Counted from the first letter of the stretch, positions 35,209 to 43,957 are shown. The stretch: 64,000 nt of DNA from Roseibium sp. (GCA_017643925.1 JAEPML010000004.1:62001-126000), one strand, 5' to 3'. The notes: a model not told the origin generated them from the sequence alone. Translations and numbers: made by a program.

Positions 35209-35229
35209 TTTATATAGCAAACTATATAA
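35209..35229 (+). promoter_or_regulatory. operator copy (site B) overlapping the ABM promoter
   Basis: Contains a perfect inverted repeat, TTATATAG and CTATATAA around CAAA (35210-35229), and matches the marR operator at 17 of 21 positions. It overlaps the -10 region (TATAAT at 35225-35230, with TTGCAA at 35200-35205 as the likely -35). A regulator bound here would block the promoter directly. Confidence 0.7.
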
Positions 35230-35231
35230 TA

Positions 35232-35252
35232 AAACATAGCTCGCTATATAAA
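35232..35252 (-). promoter_or_regulatory. operator copy (site C) downstream of the ABM promoter
   Basis: In inverted orientation this is another copy of the marR operator: core TATATAGCGAGCTAT, 16 of 21 bases shared with site B and 17 of 21 with the site at marR. Its centre is 23 bp from that of site B, about two helical turns, allowing two dimers to sit on the same face. It ends 12 nt before the ABM start codon. Confidence 0.68.
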
Positions 35253-35264
35253 TGGAGACTTGCC

Positions 35265-35669
35265 ATGCCTTTCAAACGAATTCGCGCCACCGGGACGATC
35301 GCGGCTCTTGCCGCCACGCTGGGCTTCTTTCCCTTGCCGTCCTCGGCGGAGGGGGACCGGGCCAATGCGCCAGTCACGCTCATAAACGCCTTTGAAATCG
35401 ATGAGGACAAGCTGGGAGAAACCATTTCCTTCTGGGAACGCGCCCGTGACTTCCTGGCCACCCAACCCGGCTATATCTCGACCCGCCTGCATCAATCCCT
35501 GTCACCGGATGCCCGATTCCAGCTCGTCAACGTCGCCAGGTGGGAAAGCCCACAGGCCTTTCAGGCCGCAATCGGCAAGATGCGGGCAAGCGGTCTCGGA
35601 TCAGAAATGAAGGGCACTGTTTTTCACGCGGCACTTTATGAGGTCATCCGCTCGGACGAGGAGCGCTGA
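35265..35669 (+). CDS. secreted antibiotic biosynthesis monooxygenase (ABM)-domain protein
   Basis: A 134-residue protein with a signal peptide (about residues 1-28, cleavage near SSAEGD) followed by an ABM/dimeric alpha-beta barrel domain: APVTLINAFEIDEDKLGETISFWERARDFLATQPGYISTRLHQSL (given here as VTLINAFEIDEDKL and ARDFLATQPGYISTRLHQSL), then FQLVNVARWESPQAFQAAI. Cytoplasmic ABM enzymes oxidise aromatic quinol-type substrates or heme; an exported form is unusual. It starts at ATG 35265 with GGAG 7 nt upstream, and is 2 nt from the b561 gene. Probably a periplasmic oxygenase or stress protein, co-regulated by MarR. Confidence 0.8.
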   Translation: MPFKRIRATGTIAALAATLGFFPLPSSAEGDRANAPVTLINAFEIDEDKLGETISFWERARDFLATQPGYISTRLHQSLSPDARFQLVNVARWESPQAFQAAIGKMRASGLGSEMKGTVFHAALYEVIRSDEER

Positions 35670-35671
35670 CG

Positions 35672-36166
35672 ATGCAACGACATCCCCTCGCCCGGATCCT
35701 TCATTGGTCGATTGCAGGTCTCGTATTGGGTGCCCTGGCCAGTGGCTACGCGATAACCCACGAAGAAGGGTTTTCCTTGGCCCTTCTGCGGGTTCACCTC
35801 GCCCTTGGCGCAGCAGCTGGCGGATTGACATTGATCCGCGTCATGCTCTGGATGACAAAAGGAGCACCAGAGAGCGTCTTCGTGCTCACGTCGAGGATTG
35901 AAGTCGCCGCAAGCAGGATTGTTCACATCACCCTCAGGCTAATGCCCTTGTTACTGCTGGCAAGCGGGATCGGAATGTTGGTCTTATCTGGAAAAGCCGA
36001 AGCACTTCTTGATGGCACCCTGTCCGGTCTCTCCGCATTCGAGACCTTGCCGCCCCGCAAGTTGCATCATGCAGCCGCATTTCTGCTTGCGGCGCTGACA
36101 CTCCTTCACGCCCTTGCCGCGATCAAACACAGGCTGCAGGCCCCGCGCCGACTCGGCAAGGCGTAA
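35672..36166 (+). CDS. cytochrome b561 family membrane protein
   Basis: A 164-residue four-helix membrane protein with histidines placed for two b-type hemes: HW near residue 11, VHLALG (about 43), RIVHITLRLMPLLLLASG (about 89) and KLHHAAAFLL (about 130). Bacterial b561 proteins pass electrons between quinone and a periplasmic acceptor. Following a secreted ABM protein with a 2-nt gap, it may supply or drain electrons for it. It is part of the promoter controlled by the two MarR-like operators. It ends in a convergent region with the phytase-like gene. Confidence 0.85.
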   Translation: MQRHPLARILHWSIAGLVLGALASGYAITHEEGFSLALLRVHLALGAAAGGLTLIRVMLWMTKGAPESVFVLTSRIEVAASRIVHITLRLMPLLLLASGIGMLVLSGKAEALLDGTLSGLSAFETLPPRKLHHAAAFLLAALTLLHALAAIKHRLQAPRRLGKA

Positions 36167-36189
36167 ATCAGTCCCTTTGAAACAACGAA

Positions 36190-36211
36190 CCCGGCAGCTT
36201 TCGCCGCCGGG
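36190..36211. terminator. hairpin between convergent genes
   Basis: CCCGGC (36190-36195) and GCCGGG (36206-36211) form a 6-bp stem with a 10-nt loop in the 77-nt gap between the cytochrome b561 stop and the phytase-like stop. There is no T-tract, so terminator function is only suggested. Confidence 0.35.
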
Positions 36212-36243
36212 CCGTTGGGCTGGTCTTGGGAGACCCTGAAAGC

Positions 36244-38457
36244 TTAGTTCAGACGCGTCGCCGGTCCGAGATCGATCAGCTGGGTTTCGCCCGGTGCATC
36301 ATCGACACCATCATTATCGGTGAGCAGGATCAGGCGGCCATCAGACGTGATCGTCAGACCTTCCGGCTTGTCGAGGATCCAGCCCTTGCCCTGTGCCATT
36401 GCAGGCAGAACGTCCATTGCAAAGCGCTTCTTCAGAACCGGCAGGGTCTCGCCGTGAGCAGCTGGTGTCACACCTTTTACGGAGACAACGGTGATCTGCT
36501 TGATCGCCGCGTCCTCACCGCCCTTGTTGTCGCGCTCCAGGATGGCGAACTCTCCACCACCGAGTGACACGATTTCGGAAAGACCAACCCAGCCACCGGC
36601 TGCACTTTTCGGTGCGTCCAGCGGGTAATGCACGAAGCCCCAGGACTTGTCGGCAGGGTTATAGACCGCGATCTTGGTGTGACCCTTTGGATCGTCCTTC
36701 CATTCGCGTTGAACGGCAACGGCAACCAGCGGCTTGCCATCCATTTCAAACTCGGCAACGCCTTCAAAGGAGAACCGCTTGGACTGATCGATAAGGGACT
36801 GCGGCAGCAGGACCTCTTCCTCCACGGCACCGTTTGCATCCACTTTCAAAAGCAGGTGCTGACGCTCCTTGTCCGGATGGCCTTCGGACGCCAACCAGAA
36901 CCCGCCACCGGATGCAACGGAAATGCCTTCAAGATCGAGCAGTTCCTGCGACGCGCCGGTCACATTCTTGTAGCCGGTGATTTTCGCCGGTTTCGACGAG
37001 ATATCCAGGGTGTAGATCCGCCCCGTGGAATAGAAGCTGTCATTGACCGCATAGAGCTTGTTCGGATCGTTCGGGTCGGCGGCAAGACCGGACATGGCGC
37101 CCCAACCGATCGGTGCACCGGTTTCTTCATCCCTGGACGAAACCAGCGACGGGTATGCCGGAGCATCCACACCAAACTGATAAAGCGAGATATGTGCCCG
37201 CACGCCGTCTTCATCGACTTCGTTGGCTACGGCAAAGAGATCGCGGTTCGGAATTGCCAGGAGACCTTCAGGACCCACATGGGTCGGGAGGAACTGGAGG
37301 AATTCCGGTACGCCGCCGGTGTCCTTGTAAACAGCGACAAAGTTGCCGCGCTCGGAATTGACGAAGATCAGCGTGTCGCCGCCAAAGGTGCCGACGGCAA
37401 CGCCTTCCGGCTCGGTGCCCTTCTTGTGTGCCCGCTTGGCCGGGTAATGACCGTGGGACATGCCCATGTGTTCCATCTGGTTGCCGCTGTCGAACAGGAC
37501 GTCACCCTTGGTATTCCAGATGGTGAATCCGCGCGACCCGCCTTCGTAGTCGCCTTCGTTTGCCGTGACGAAGCGCTCGTCGTCAATCCAGGCAACTGCA
37601 TCGGGTTCACGGCGAACATTTTCGCTGGTGCCGGAGGCGTCACTCATGCGTGCCTTCTTGACCGGAACGTTTTCTGCTGTCGCAGTTCCGGCCGAGAAAT
37701 GACCCACGACGTCACCGGAAGCGAGGTCGACAATCACCAGGTGGTTGTTTTCCTGAATGGTCACGACGGCCTGGTTCTTGGCGTTGATGGAGACAAACTC
37801 CGGCTCCGGATCGGACGGCGCAACTTCGGCCAGACCGGTCATGTCGACGATGCGCACGGCATCGCAATTCGTCGGAGCGCCGTTTTCGTCGAGGTCGAAG
37901 ATCGCCAGATGACCGGCAGGTGCCTGCGGGATGACGCCGTCATTGAGGTCTTCGTCGCGCTCGTTTTCGATGGCGATGGCAACAAATTTTCCGTTCGGGG
38001 AAATCGCCACACTGTCCGGCTGTCCCTTGACGTCGCATGTCGCGGTAATGCCCATGTCTGCCAGTGCAATAACGGCCAGGTGACCGGAGGCGTTGACAAA
38101 ATCTTCGCTCGTGTTGACGCCGGCATAGGCCGCCTTTTCACCAACGGCCACGGATGTCGGCTCACCGCCCAGATCGGTACGGCCCAAGGGCTGGATGTTC
38201 AGCGGGTTGGTCGCGTTGACAAAAACAATTGCTTCACCCGGGCTGTCGGTGAACGCCAGCGTTCTTCCGTCCTTGGACGCGTAGATGATCTCGGCAACGG
38301 TTTCAGTTGCCTTGTCCGCACCTTCCGGCAGGGTCTTGTAGACCGGGTAGGTGTTGATGCGTTCAAAATAGTCGGCCTGGGCCGCAGAAACTGCGCCCAA
38401 ACCGAACAGAACTGCGAGACCGGCGCCTTTCAAAAAGCGCCCGCGAAGACTTGCCAT
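36244..38457 (-). CDS. secreted esterase-like phytase domain protein
   Basis: A 737-residue exported protein with a signal peptide ending AVSAAQA (residues 1-28). The N-terminal two thirds is a beta-propeller-like region with repeated strands such as HLAIFDLDENG and HLVIVDLASGDVVGHFSA. The C-terminal part (from about GAPIGWGAMSGLAADPNDPNKLYAVNDSFYSTGRI) is the esterase-like activity of phytase family (PF13449), ending ILDKPEGLTITSDGRLILLTDNDGVDDAPGETQ. GGGAG 9 nt upstream favours the ATG at 38457. Relatives may be phosphodiesterases or phytases; substrate unproven. Single gene, convergent with the b561 operon. Confidence 0.85.
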   Translation of the reverse strand: MASLRGRFLKGAGLAVLFGLGAVSAAQADYFERINTYPVYKTLPEGADKATETVAEIIYASKDGRTLAFTDSPGEAIVFVNATNPLNIQPLGRTDLGGEPTSVAVGEKAAYAGVNTSEDFVNASGHLAVIALADMGITATCDVKGQPDSVAISPNGKFVAIAIENERDEDLNDGVIPQAPAGHLAIFDLDENGAPTNCDAVRIVDMTGLAEVAPSDPEPEFVSINAKNQAVVTIQENNHLVIVDLASGDVVGHFSAGTATAENVPVKKARMSDASGTSENVRREPDAVAWIDDERFVTANEGDYEGGSRGFTIWNTKGDVLFDSGNQMEHMGMSHGHYPAKRAHKKGTEPEGVAVGTFGGDTLIFVNSERGNFVAVYKDTGGVPEFLQFLPTHVGPEGLLAIPNRDLFAVANEVDEDGVRAHISLYQFGVDAPAYPSLVSSRDEETGAPIGWGAMSGLAADPNDPNKLYAVNDSFYSTGRIYTLDISSKPAKITGYKNVTGASQELLDLEGISVASGGGFWLASEGHPDKERQHLLLKVDANGAVEEEVLLPQSLIDQSKRFSFEGVAEFEMDGKPLVAVAVQREWKDDPKGHTKIAVYNPADKSWGFVHYPLDAPKSAAGGWVGLSEIVSLGGGEFAILERDNKGGEDAAIKQITVVSVKGVTPAAHGETLPVLKKRFAMDVLPAMAQGKGWILDKPEGLTITSDGRLILLTDNDGVDDAPGETQLIDLGPATRLN

Positions 38458-38685
38458 TGCATTAGCTCCCATGGATTCGTCGGCTGGATTTGGCGGCAAG
38501 CTAGTGAGCGAAATTAGAGAAATGGTGACACTTGAATGAAGCTTTCATGACACCACCTAAGACAGGATTTACCTGTTGGGTCAGGGGACGGCTGAGAGAA
38601 AAGACTGGACAGAAGCCGCGTAATCTCTCAGGCTGCGTCCCTTGCCTCTTTTGCGCGCATTGCGCGAACCTTATCGGATATTGTC

Positions 38686-39885
38686 ATGCAAATCGGTTTT
38701 GTCCGCGCAGCCGTCGTGCTGGGCTTACTTGCTGTCGTGGGTCCCTTTGCCATCGACCTCTACCTGCCGGCGACGCCTCAGATCGTGCAGGATTTGCAAA
38801 CGGATGACGCAGGCGCGCACCTGACCTTTACGGTCTATTTCATCGCGTTCGGTGTTGCCCAACTCGTTTACGGACCGATCGCCGACTGGCTTGGCCGCAA
38901 GCCTCCCATATTCATGGGATTGGTCGTGTTCATTATCGGCTCGATCATCTGTGCGCAGGCCGACGACATTTTTGCCCTGACACTTGGCCGTTTTGTTCAG
39001 GCCCTGGGCGCCGCCGCACCCATGGTGATCGTTCGCGCTGTTGTGCGTGACCTCCACACAGGCACCCAGGCGACACGCCTGATGGCTCTCGTGATGTTGG
39101 TCATCAGCATCTCGCCACTTCTGGCACCGCTGACCGGCAGCTTCATCATCGATTTCGGCAGCTGGCGACTGATCTTCTGGGTATTGGCCGTGATCGCGCT
39201 CGCCGCGATGCTGCTGACCGCATTTCAACTCCCGGAAACGCTGGCGCCCGACCGGCGTGTGGGCATTGACGCAAAGGCCCTCCTTGGTAGCGCGATTTTT
39301 CTGCTGCGCGACTTCAAGTTCATGGGTCTGACGTTGATCAGCGGGTTTTCGCTGGCGAGCTTCTTTGTCTTCATCGCCTCCGCACCAATGGTCTATATGA
39401 GCCACTATGCGTTGACGCCAAAGGAATTCAGCCTGGTTTTCGCACTTGGCGCAATCGGCTTCTTCGGTGCGTCCCAGTTCGCGGCATCGCTTGGCCAGAA
39501 ATACGGCATGGCCCGCGCCGCACTGTGGGCCACCCTGGGCTTCGCCAGCGCCACAAGCCTCCTGTTTGTTCTCGTCTGGCTGGGGCAGGACCATCTGGCG
39601 ATCCTCATGTCGCTCTTATTCGTCGGCAACACCTGCCTTGGTCTCGTCATCGCGCCGACCATGGTCATGGCGCTTGAAGAACACGGGGAGCACGCAGGCA
39701 TGGCGTCATCGTTGGGGGGCACCCTGCAGATGGTGGCCGGCGGCTTGATGATCCTGGTCTGCAGCCCGTTCTTCGACCGCACGCCCTTGCCTCTGGTTGG
39801 CGCCGTCGCGGTCTGCGCGGTGACCGCCTTTGTCCTGGCATTGCTTACGCTGCGCCCGGAACCGGAAGGCACTGCGACGGCTTGA
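38686..39885 (+). CDS. Bcr/CflA family multidrug efflux MFS transporter
   Basis: A 399-residue major facilitator protein with 12 predicted helices. The N-terminal GPFAIDLYLPATPQIVQDL, FGVAQLVYGPIADWLGRKPP (MFS motif A) and GRFVQALGAAAPMVIVRAVVRD are the Bcr/CflA signature. Members export bicyclomycin, chloramphenicol, sulfonamides or other small molecules. The 230-nt region upstream is free of other genes. No neighbouring regulator was seen. Confidence 0.9.
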   Translation: MQIGFVRAAVVLGLLAVVGPFAIDLYLPATPQIVQDLQTDDAGAHLTFTVYFIAFGVAQLVYGPIADWLGRKPPIFMGLVVFIIGSIICAQADDIFALTLGRFVQALGAAAPMVIVRAVVRDLHTGTQATRLMALVMLVISISPLLAPLTGSFIIDFGSWRLIFWVLAVIALAAMLLTAFQLPETLAPDRRVGIDAKALLGSAIFLLRDFKFMGLTLISGFSLASFFVFIASAPMVYMSHYALTPKEFSLVFALGAIGFFGASQFAASLGQKYGMARAALWATLGFASATSLLFVLVWLGQDHLAILMSLLFVGNTCLGLVIAPTMVMALEEHGEHAGMASSLGGTLQMVAGGLMILVCSPFFDRTPLPLVGAVAVCAVTAFVLALLTLRPEPEGTATA

Positions 39886-40005
39886 TCAATGGAATACATG
39901 CCTCGTTCGACGTGAATTGGCCTGAATACGCCTTTTTGTGAAAGGGGCTTGTTTTTCCATTTTTTTGCTGATGATCTGACCGCTCATACTGGATCAAGGC
40001 AAATA

Positions 40006-41088
40006 ATGAAGACGCATAACAACCCTTGGCTTGGAAAAGGCCTTCCGGACACTTCCGCGCTCGCAAACGGTGATGTCTCCAAATATCTCGGCAGCACCAG
40101 GGACCTCTTCAAGGATCGGCTGAAGATTGTAGAAAGCCCGCTTTTGAACCTGCCCGAACTGGCAAATTCGCTCGGCGTCGGCGCCGTTCTTGTGAAAGAC
40201 GAGCGAAACCGCGCCGGGCTGGGCAGTTTCAAGGCCCTCGGCGCTGCCTACGCCATTGCAAAGCGTGCGGTCAAACGCGTTGAGGACGGGACTTCGGCCA
40301 GCGTCGCGAATGCCTTGAACGGATTTACGTTCGCCTGTGCGAGTGCCGGCAATCACGGCCTGTCCCTTGCGACCGGTGCACCTGCCTTCGGGGCCGAGGC
40401 AGTTGTCTTCGTTGCGGAAACGGTTCCGGAAGCCTTTGCCGAACGCCTGAAAAAGCAGGGCGCGCGTGTGGTCCGTGCCGGAGCCAACTACGAAGCCAGC
40501 ATGGAAGAAGCCCAGCGGCAGGCGGACGAGAACGACTGGATCCTGCTGCCGGACAGCACCTGGCCCGGCATGGTGGAGGCCGGCCGCGACGTCATGGAAG
40601 GCTACCTGATCATGGGTGAGGAAATCGCCCAGCAGATTTCCGAACCGCCGACCCATGTCTTCCTGCAGGCCGGTGTTGGCGGCCTGGCGGCAGCCTGTGC
40701 TGTCAGCGCCCGCGAGACCTGGGGTGACGAGGTGAAAATCGTGATTGTGGAACCGGAAGATGCGCCGGCCCTGCAGGCCAGCATTGACGCCGGCAAGGCG
40801 GTTGTCGCCCCCGGCCCGGTCTCGATCATGGGCCGCCTGGATTGCAAGGAACCTTCTCATCTCGCACTGAAATATCTCGCCAGTGAGGCAAATGCCTTCG
40901 TCACCATTTCCGACAGCGAGGCAGCCCAAACCGTTTCATGGCTCGCGGCAAGGGGATTCGAGACGACACCCTCCGGTGCCGCAGGCCTCTCAGCGCTGCA
41001 CCATGCGTCAGACCATTTCGCCAAGCTGGGCCTGAGCGCCTCATCGCGCGTGCTTTGTTATCTTTCCGAAGGCCCGGAAGATGTCTGA
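40006..41088 (+). CDS. PLP-dependent diaminopropionate ammonia-lyase-like enzyme
   Basis: A 360-residue fold-type II PLP enzyme. The Schiff-base lysine is in GLGSFKALGAAYA; the phosphate-binding region includes CASAGNHGLSLA; the VFLQAGVGGLAAACAV loop binds cofactor; SGAAGLSALHHA closes the domain. It looks closer to diaminopropionate ammonia-lyase than to threonine dehydratase. The start MKTHNNPW at 40006 is preferred over a longer frame. It overlaps the M24 hydrolase by 8 nt and heads a three-gene unit. It probably eliminates ammonia from a diamino or hydroxy amino acid released by the downstream hydrolase; the substrate is inferred from context only. Confidence 0.85.
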   Translation: MKTHNNPWLGKGLPDTSALANGDVSKYLGSTRDLFKDRLKIVESPLLNLPELANSLGVGAVLVKDERNRAGLGSFKALGAAYAIAKRAVKRVEDGTSASVANALNGFTFACASAGNHGLSLATGAPAFGAEAVVFVAETVPEAFAERLKKQGARVVRAGANYEASMEEAQRQADENDWILLPDSTWPGMVEAGRDVMEGYLIMGEEIAQQISEPPTHVFLQAGVGGLAAACAVSARETWGDEVKIVIVEPEDAPALQASIDAGKAVVAPGPVSIMGRLDCKEPSHLALKYLASEANAFVTISDSEAAQTVSWLAARGFETTPSGAAGLSALHHASDHFAKLGLSASSRVLCYLSEGPEDV

Positions 41089-42223
41089 ACAGGACTTTCC
41101 GGAAAGTGAGTTCGCGCAGCGCACCGAGCGGGCACAGCGCGCGATGCATGCGCATGGTATTGATGCGCTCTTTTTCACAACGGAAGCCGAGGTTCGATAT
41201 TTTTCCGGTTTCAGGACCCTGTTCTGGCAAAGCCCCACGCGCCCCTGGTTTCTCGTTGTGCCTGCGCGCGGAAAACCGATTGCCGTCATTCCCCAGATCG
41301 GCGCGCATCTCATGGCGGACACCTGGATAGACGATGTCCGCACCTTCTCCGCACCTCATCCGACAGACGACGGGATCGGATTGCTTGCCGAAGTTCTGGA
41401 GCCCTTTAGCCGCATCGGCATGCCCATGGGCCGCGAAAGCTCGTTGCGCATGCCGCTGGCAGACTTCCATGCATTGACAGACCAGCTCCCGGGAACCGAA
41501 TTCGTCAACGCGAATGACCTTGTCCAACGACTGCGCCAGGTCAAATCCGAACTCGAAATAGATCTCTTGCGGGACATCTGCCAGATCGGCTCCAGAAGCT
41601 TTGGCCGCGCGGCGCAACTGTTCTACCAGGGCCAAACCCTCAAGGAAGCCTTTCGTGCATTCAAGATCGAATTGCTGGAGCAGGGCGCGGACGACGTACC
41701 CTATCTGGTGGGCGGCGCGGGCCAGGGCGGATATGGGGATGTCATATCGCCACCATCCGACCAGCTGCTTGCGGCCGGGGATGTCCTCATGCTCGATACC
41801 GGCGCCACCAAGAACGGCTATTTCTGCGACTTTGATCGCAATTTCGCGATCGGGCAGGCAAGCGAACCTGTCCGGAACGCGCACCGTCTCCTTGTCGATG
41901 CAGTGACCGCAGCAACCGCCGTTGCCCGGCCGGGCAGGACCTGCGCTGACCTGTTTCGTGCCATGGCGCAAACCATCGGACAGGGCGAAGGCGATGTCGG
42001 TCGCCTTGGTCATGGCCTTGGAATGCAATTGACCGAAAGTCCCTCGATCACCAGCTTCGACCAGACGGAGTTGCTGGAGAACATGGTCATGACCCTGGAA
42101 CCGAGCATTGATCTCGGAGACGGCCGGATGATGGTGCACGAGGAGAACATTGTGATCCGGAACGGTGAACCTGAATTTTTGAGCCAGCGATCTGACCCGG
42201 AAATCCCGGTCATTGGCATCTAG
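41081..42223 (+). CDS. M24 family metallohydrolase (Xaa-Pro peptidase/ectoine hydrolase fold)
   Basis: A 380-residue creatinase/aminopeptidase P fold protein: N-terminal domain (residues 1-150) then the pita-bread catalytic domain. Dinuclear metal ligands are visible as LMLDTGATKNGYFCDFDRN (two Asp), GRLGHGLGMQLTE (His), LEPSIDLG (Glu) and VHEENIVI (Glu). The family includes Xaa-Pro peptidases and the ectoine hydrolase DoeA/EutD. Position between a PLP ammonia-lyase and an Asp/Glu racemase resembles eut operons, but the missing DoeB/EutE means ectoine is only one possibility. Confidence 0.85.
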   Translation: MSEQDFPESEFAQRTERAQRAMHAHGIDALFFTTEAEVRYFSGFRTLFWQSPTRPWFLVVPARGKPIAVIPQIGAHLMADTWIDDVRTFSAPHPTDDGIGLLAEVLEPFSRIGMPMGRESSLRMPLADFHALTDQLPGTEFVNANDLVQRLRQVKSELEIDLLRDICQIGSRSFGRAAQLFYQGQTLKEAFRAFKIELLEQGADDVPYLVGGAGQGGYGDVISPPSDQLLAAGDVLMLDTGATKNGYFCDFDRNFAIGQASEPVRNAHRLLVDAVTAATAVARPGRTCADLFRAMAQTIGQGEGDVGRLGHGLGMQLTESPSITSFDQTELLENMVMTLEPSIDLGDGRMMVHEENIVIRNGEPEFLSQRSDPEIPVIGI

Positions 42224-42241
42224 ACGCTGGAGGACCATGGC

Positions 42242-42985
42242 ATGAAGCTGGACTTTGAGTGTGACCAGGGGTCTGCAGCACGGGCCGCCCTCGGATTGAT
42301 CGTTTTGAAAGCGGACGAAACCATTGAAAGCGAGTATCGGCCGCTATTCGACTTGGAAGGCGTCACCCTTCATCACACGCGCATTGAAAGCGCACCGGAA
42401 GTCACACCCGAAACACTGATGCAAATGAAGGCCCAACTGACCGGCTCCGCGGCCCTCCTGCCAGGCGAGACCCCGCTTGACGTGGTCGCCTATGCTTGCA
42501 CCTCCGGCGCAACGATAATCGGAAGCGAAGCCGTCGCCGCGGCTGTCAACAAGGTGCACCCCACAGCGGAAGTCACCAATCCGGCCCGTGCGGTTCTGGC
42601 CGCCCTGGATCATCTTGAGGTCTCCAGGGTTGGCGTTGTTTCGCCTTATGTGGCCGAAGTCTCCGAAGCCGTTTGCACCTTGCTCAAGACCGGTGGTTTC
42701 GATCCGGTGACGGTCGGCTCGTTCGACCAGGCGGAAGAAGCCGTGGTCGCGCGCATTTCACTCAACTCGGTTGAACAGGCCATTTGCAGCGTCGGCGAAA
42801 ACCCGGAAGTCGAGGCCGTGTTTGCCTCCTGCACGAACCTGCGCACGCTGAATGTGATCGAAGCATGCGAGGATCGTCTCGGCAAACCGGTCATCAGCTC
42901 GAACCTGGCACTTGCTTGGCACATGATGACCCTTGCCGGTCTGCCAACGGCCGGCAAGGGTCCGGGCCGTCTTTTCAATGCATGA
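42242..42985 (+). CDS. Asp/Glu racemase superfamily protein (maleate isomerase/arylmalonate decarboxylase group)
   Basis: A 247-residue protein with the two cysteine half-sites expected of this superfamily: AYACTSGATIIGS (about residue 84) and ASCTNLRTLNVIEACE (about 199). Both resemble maleate cis-trans isomerase, arylmalonate decarboxylase and the EutA protein of ectoine operons. It starts 18 nt after the M24 gene with GGAGG just before it. It probably isomerises or decarboxylates a dicarboxylate or amino acid formed by the two upstream enzymes. The 3' end overlaps the convergent arsC by 11 nt. Confidence 0.82.
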   Translation: MKLDFECDQGSAARAALGLIVLKADETIESEYRPLFDLEGVTLHHTRIESAPEVTPETLMQMKAQLTGSAALLPGETPLDVVAYACTSGATIIGSEAVAAAVNKVHPTAEVTNPARAVLAALDHLEVSRVGVVSPYVAEVSEAVCTLLKTGGFDPVTVGSFDQAEEAVVARISLNSVEQAICSVGENPEVEAVFASCTNLRTLNVIEACEDRLGKPVISSNLALAWHMMTLAGLPTAGKGPGRLFNA

Positions 42986-43487
42986 GCAGTCCTGAGTCAC
43001 CACCGCTCCGGCCAAGGCCATCGCGCAGAGACAAGGCGTCCAGTCTTTCCACGGGAAGCGTCATGAAGACCGACAGCCGGTTGTTGAGTTCCCGGTAGGT
43101 CTCGGCACAGGCCGTTGCGCGCTCGCCTGCATCCTTTTCTTCACCACAGGGATCAGTTATTGGCCAAAGCGCCGTGATCGACTGGCCCGGCCACACGGGG
43201 CAGGACCTTTCCGCCGTTTCATCACACAGGGTGAAGACAAAATCCATCGGTGGCGGGCCGGACTGCGCAAACTCGTTCAGGCTCTTTGTATAGGCTGCTT
43301 CCGCATTGAATTGCATGCGCTTCAGAAGTTCGACGACCTCCGGACGCACCTGGCTCGCAGGTGCAACGCCTGCCGAGAACGCCTGGAACCGGCCATGGCC
43401 GTTCCGGTTCACGATCGCTTCGGCAATAACCGAACGCGCTGCGTTTTTCGTGCATAGAAAAAGGACGTTATAGGCACCACCTGGCAT
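42975..43487 (-). CDS. arsC: arsenate reductase ArsC, low-molecular-weight phosphatase type
   Basis: A 170-residue protein of the LMW-PTP fold used by thioredoxin-coupled arsenate reductases. The P-loop C12-T-K-N-A-A-R18 fits CX5R, and a second pair Cys88 (FTLCDE) and Cys96 (SCPVWPG) could form the redox relay; Asp112 (TDPC) is the general acid. It starts at ATG 43487, an in-frame longer start is not favoured. No ArsR, ArsB or Acr3 gene is adjacent, so this is a lone detoxification gene. It is convergent with and overlaps the racemase gene. Confidence 0.82.
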   Translation of the reverse strand: MPGGAYNVLFLCTKNAARSVIAEAIVNRNGHGRFQAFSAGVAPASQVRPEVVELLKRMQFNAEAAYTKSLNEFAQSGPPPMDFVFTLCDETAERSCPVWPGQSITALWPITDPCGEEKDAGERATACAETYRELNNRLSVFMTLPVERLDALSLRDGLGRSGGDSGLLMH

Positions 43488-43819
43488 GGCAAGATCCTTC
43501 CTCGATTGTGGGTGGCAACCCACCTATGAAGCGCCTCTTCTCCGATAGCGTCAATTGCCTGGAATGACAGTCGGCCAGCAAACGATCTCCCGTGCTCCCT
43601 CCGTCGTTTTGGCAAGGCAAAGCGCAACCCCCCCCCGCGCAGGAAAGCGCCACACGTCTCCGCTCACCGGACTGCGAAAGGAGAGGCAGCCAGCATTGCG
43701 TTACTTTCGGGCAACATTTTGAAGTCATAAAGGTCTTGAGAGTGGTATTCCCGGTTGACTCCTGCGTCTTTCCGGGCAAAAACACCGCCGTCTCAAGTTT
43801 TGACGATTGCGAGCACCCG

Positions 43820-43957
43820 ATGACCCGGCTGAAAGCCGACATTCTGGATATGATGTCTGAAGCCCTTGCCAGCGCGACCTTCATGCGCAGCGAGACCCGG
43901 ACGGCTGCCGCGACCGCTCCTAAACGCACAACCAAGACAACCAAAACCACCGCTTGA
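43820..43957 (+). CDS. possible small protein (45 aa), basic Thr/Lys-rich tail
   Basis: A 45-residue frame starting MTRLKADILDMMSEALA and ending in a tail of alternating Thr and Lys (RTTKTTKTTA). Its codons (CTG, GCC, GAC, ATT) look like the local genes, but the ribosome binding site is weak and I know no family. Placed between arsC and asd, with a hairpin 16 nt downstream that might be its terminator. It could equally be non-coding. Confidence 0.3.
   Translation: MTRLKADILDMMSEALASATFMRSETRTAAATAPKRTTKTTKTTA

Noticed and set aside
36628..38517. A 629-codon plus-strand frame over the phytase-like gene
   Set aside because: Antisense to a protein with a signal peptide and recognisable domains; its translation shows no conserved domain.
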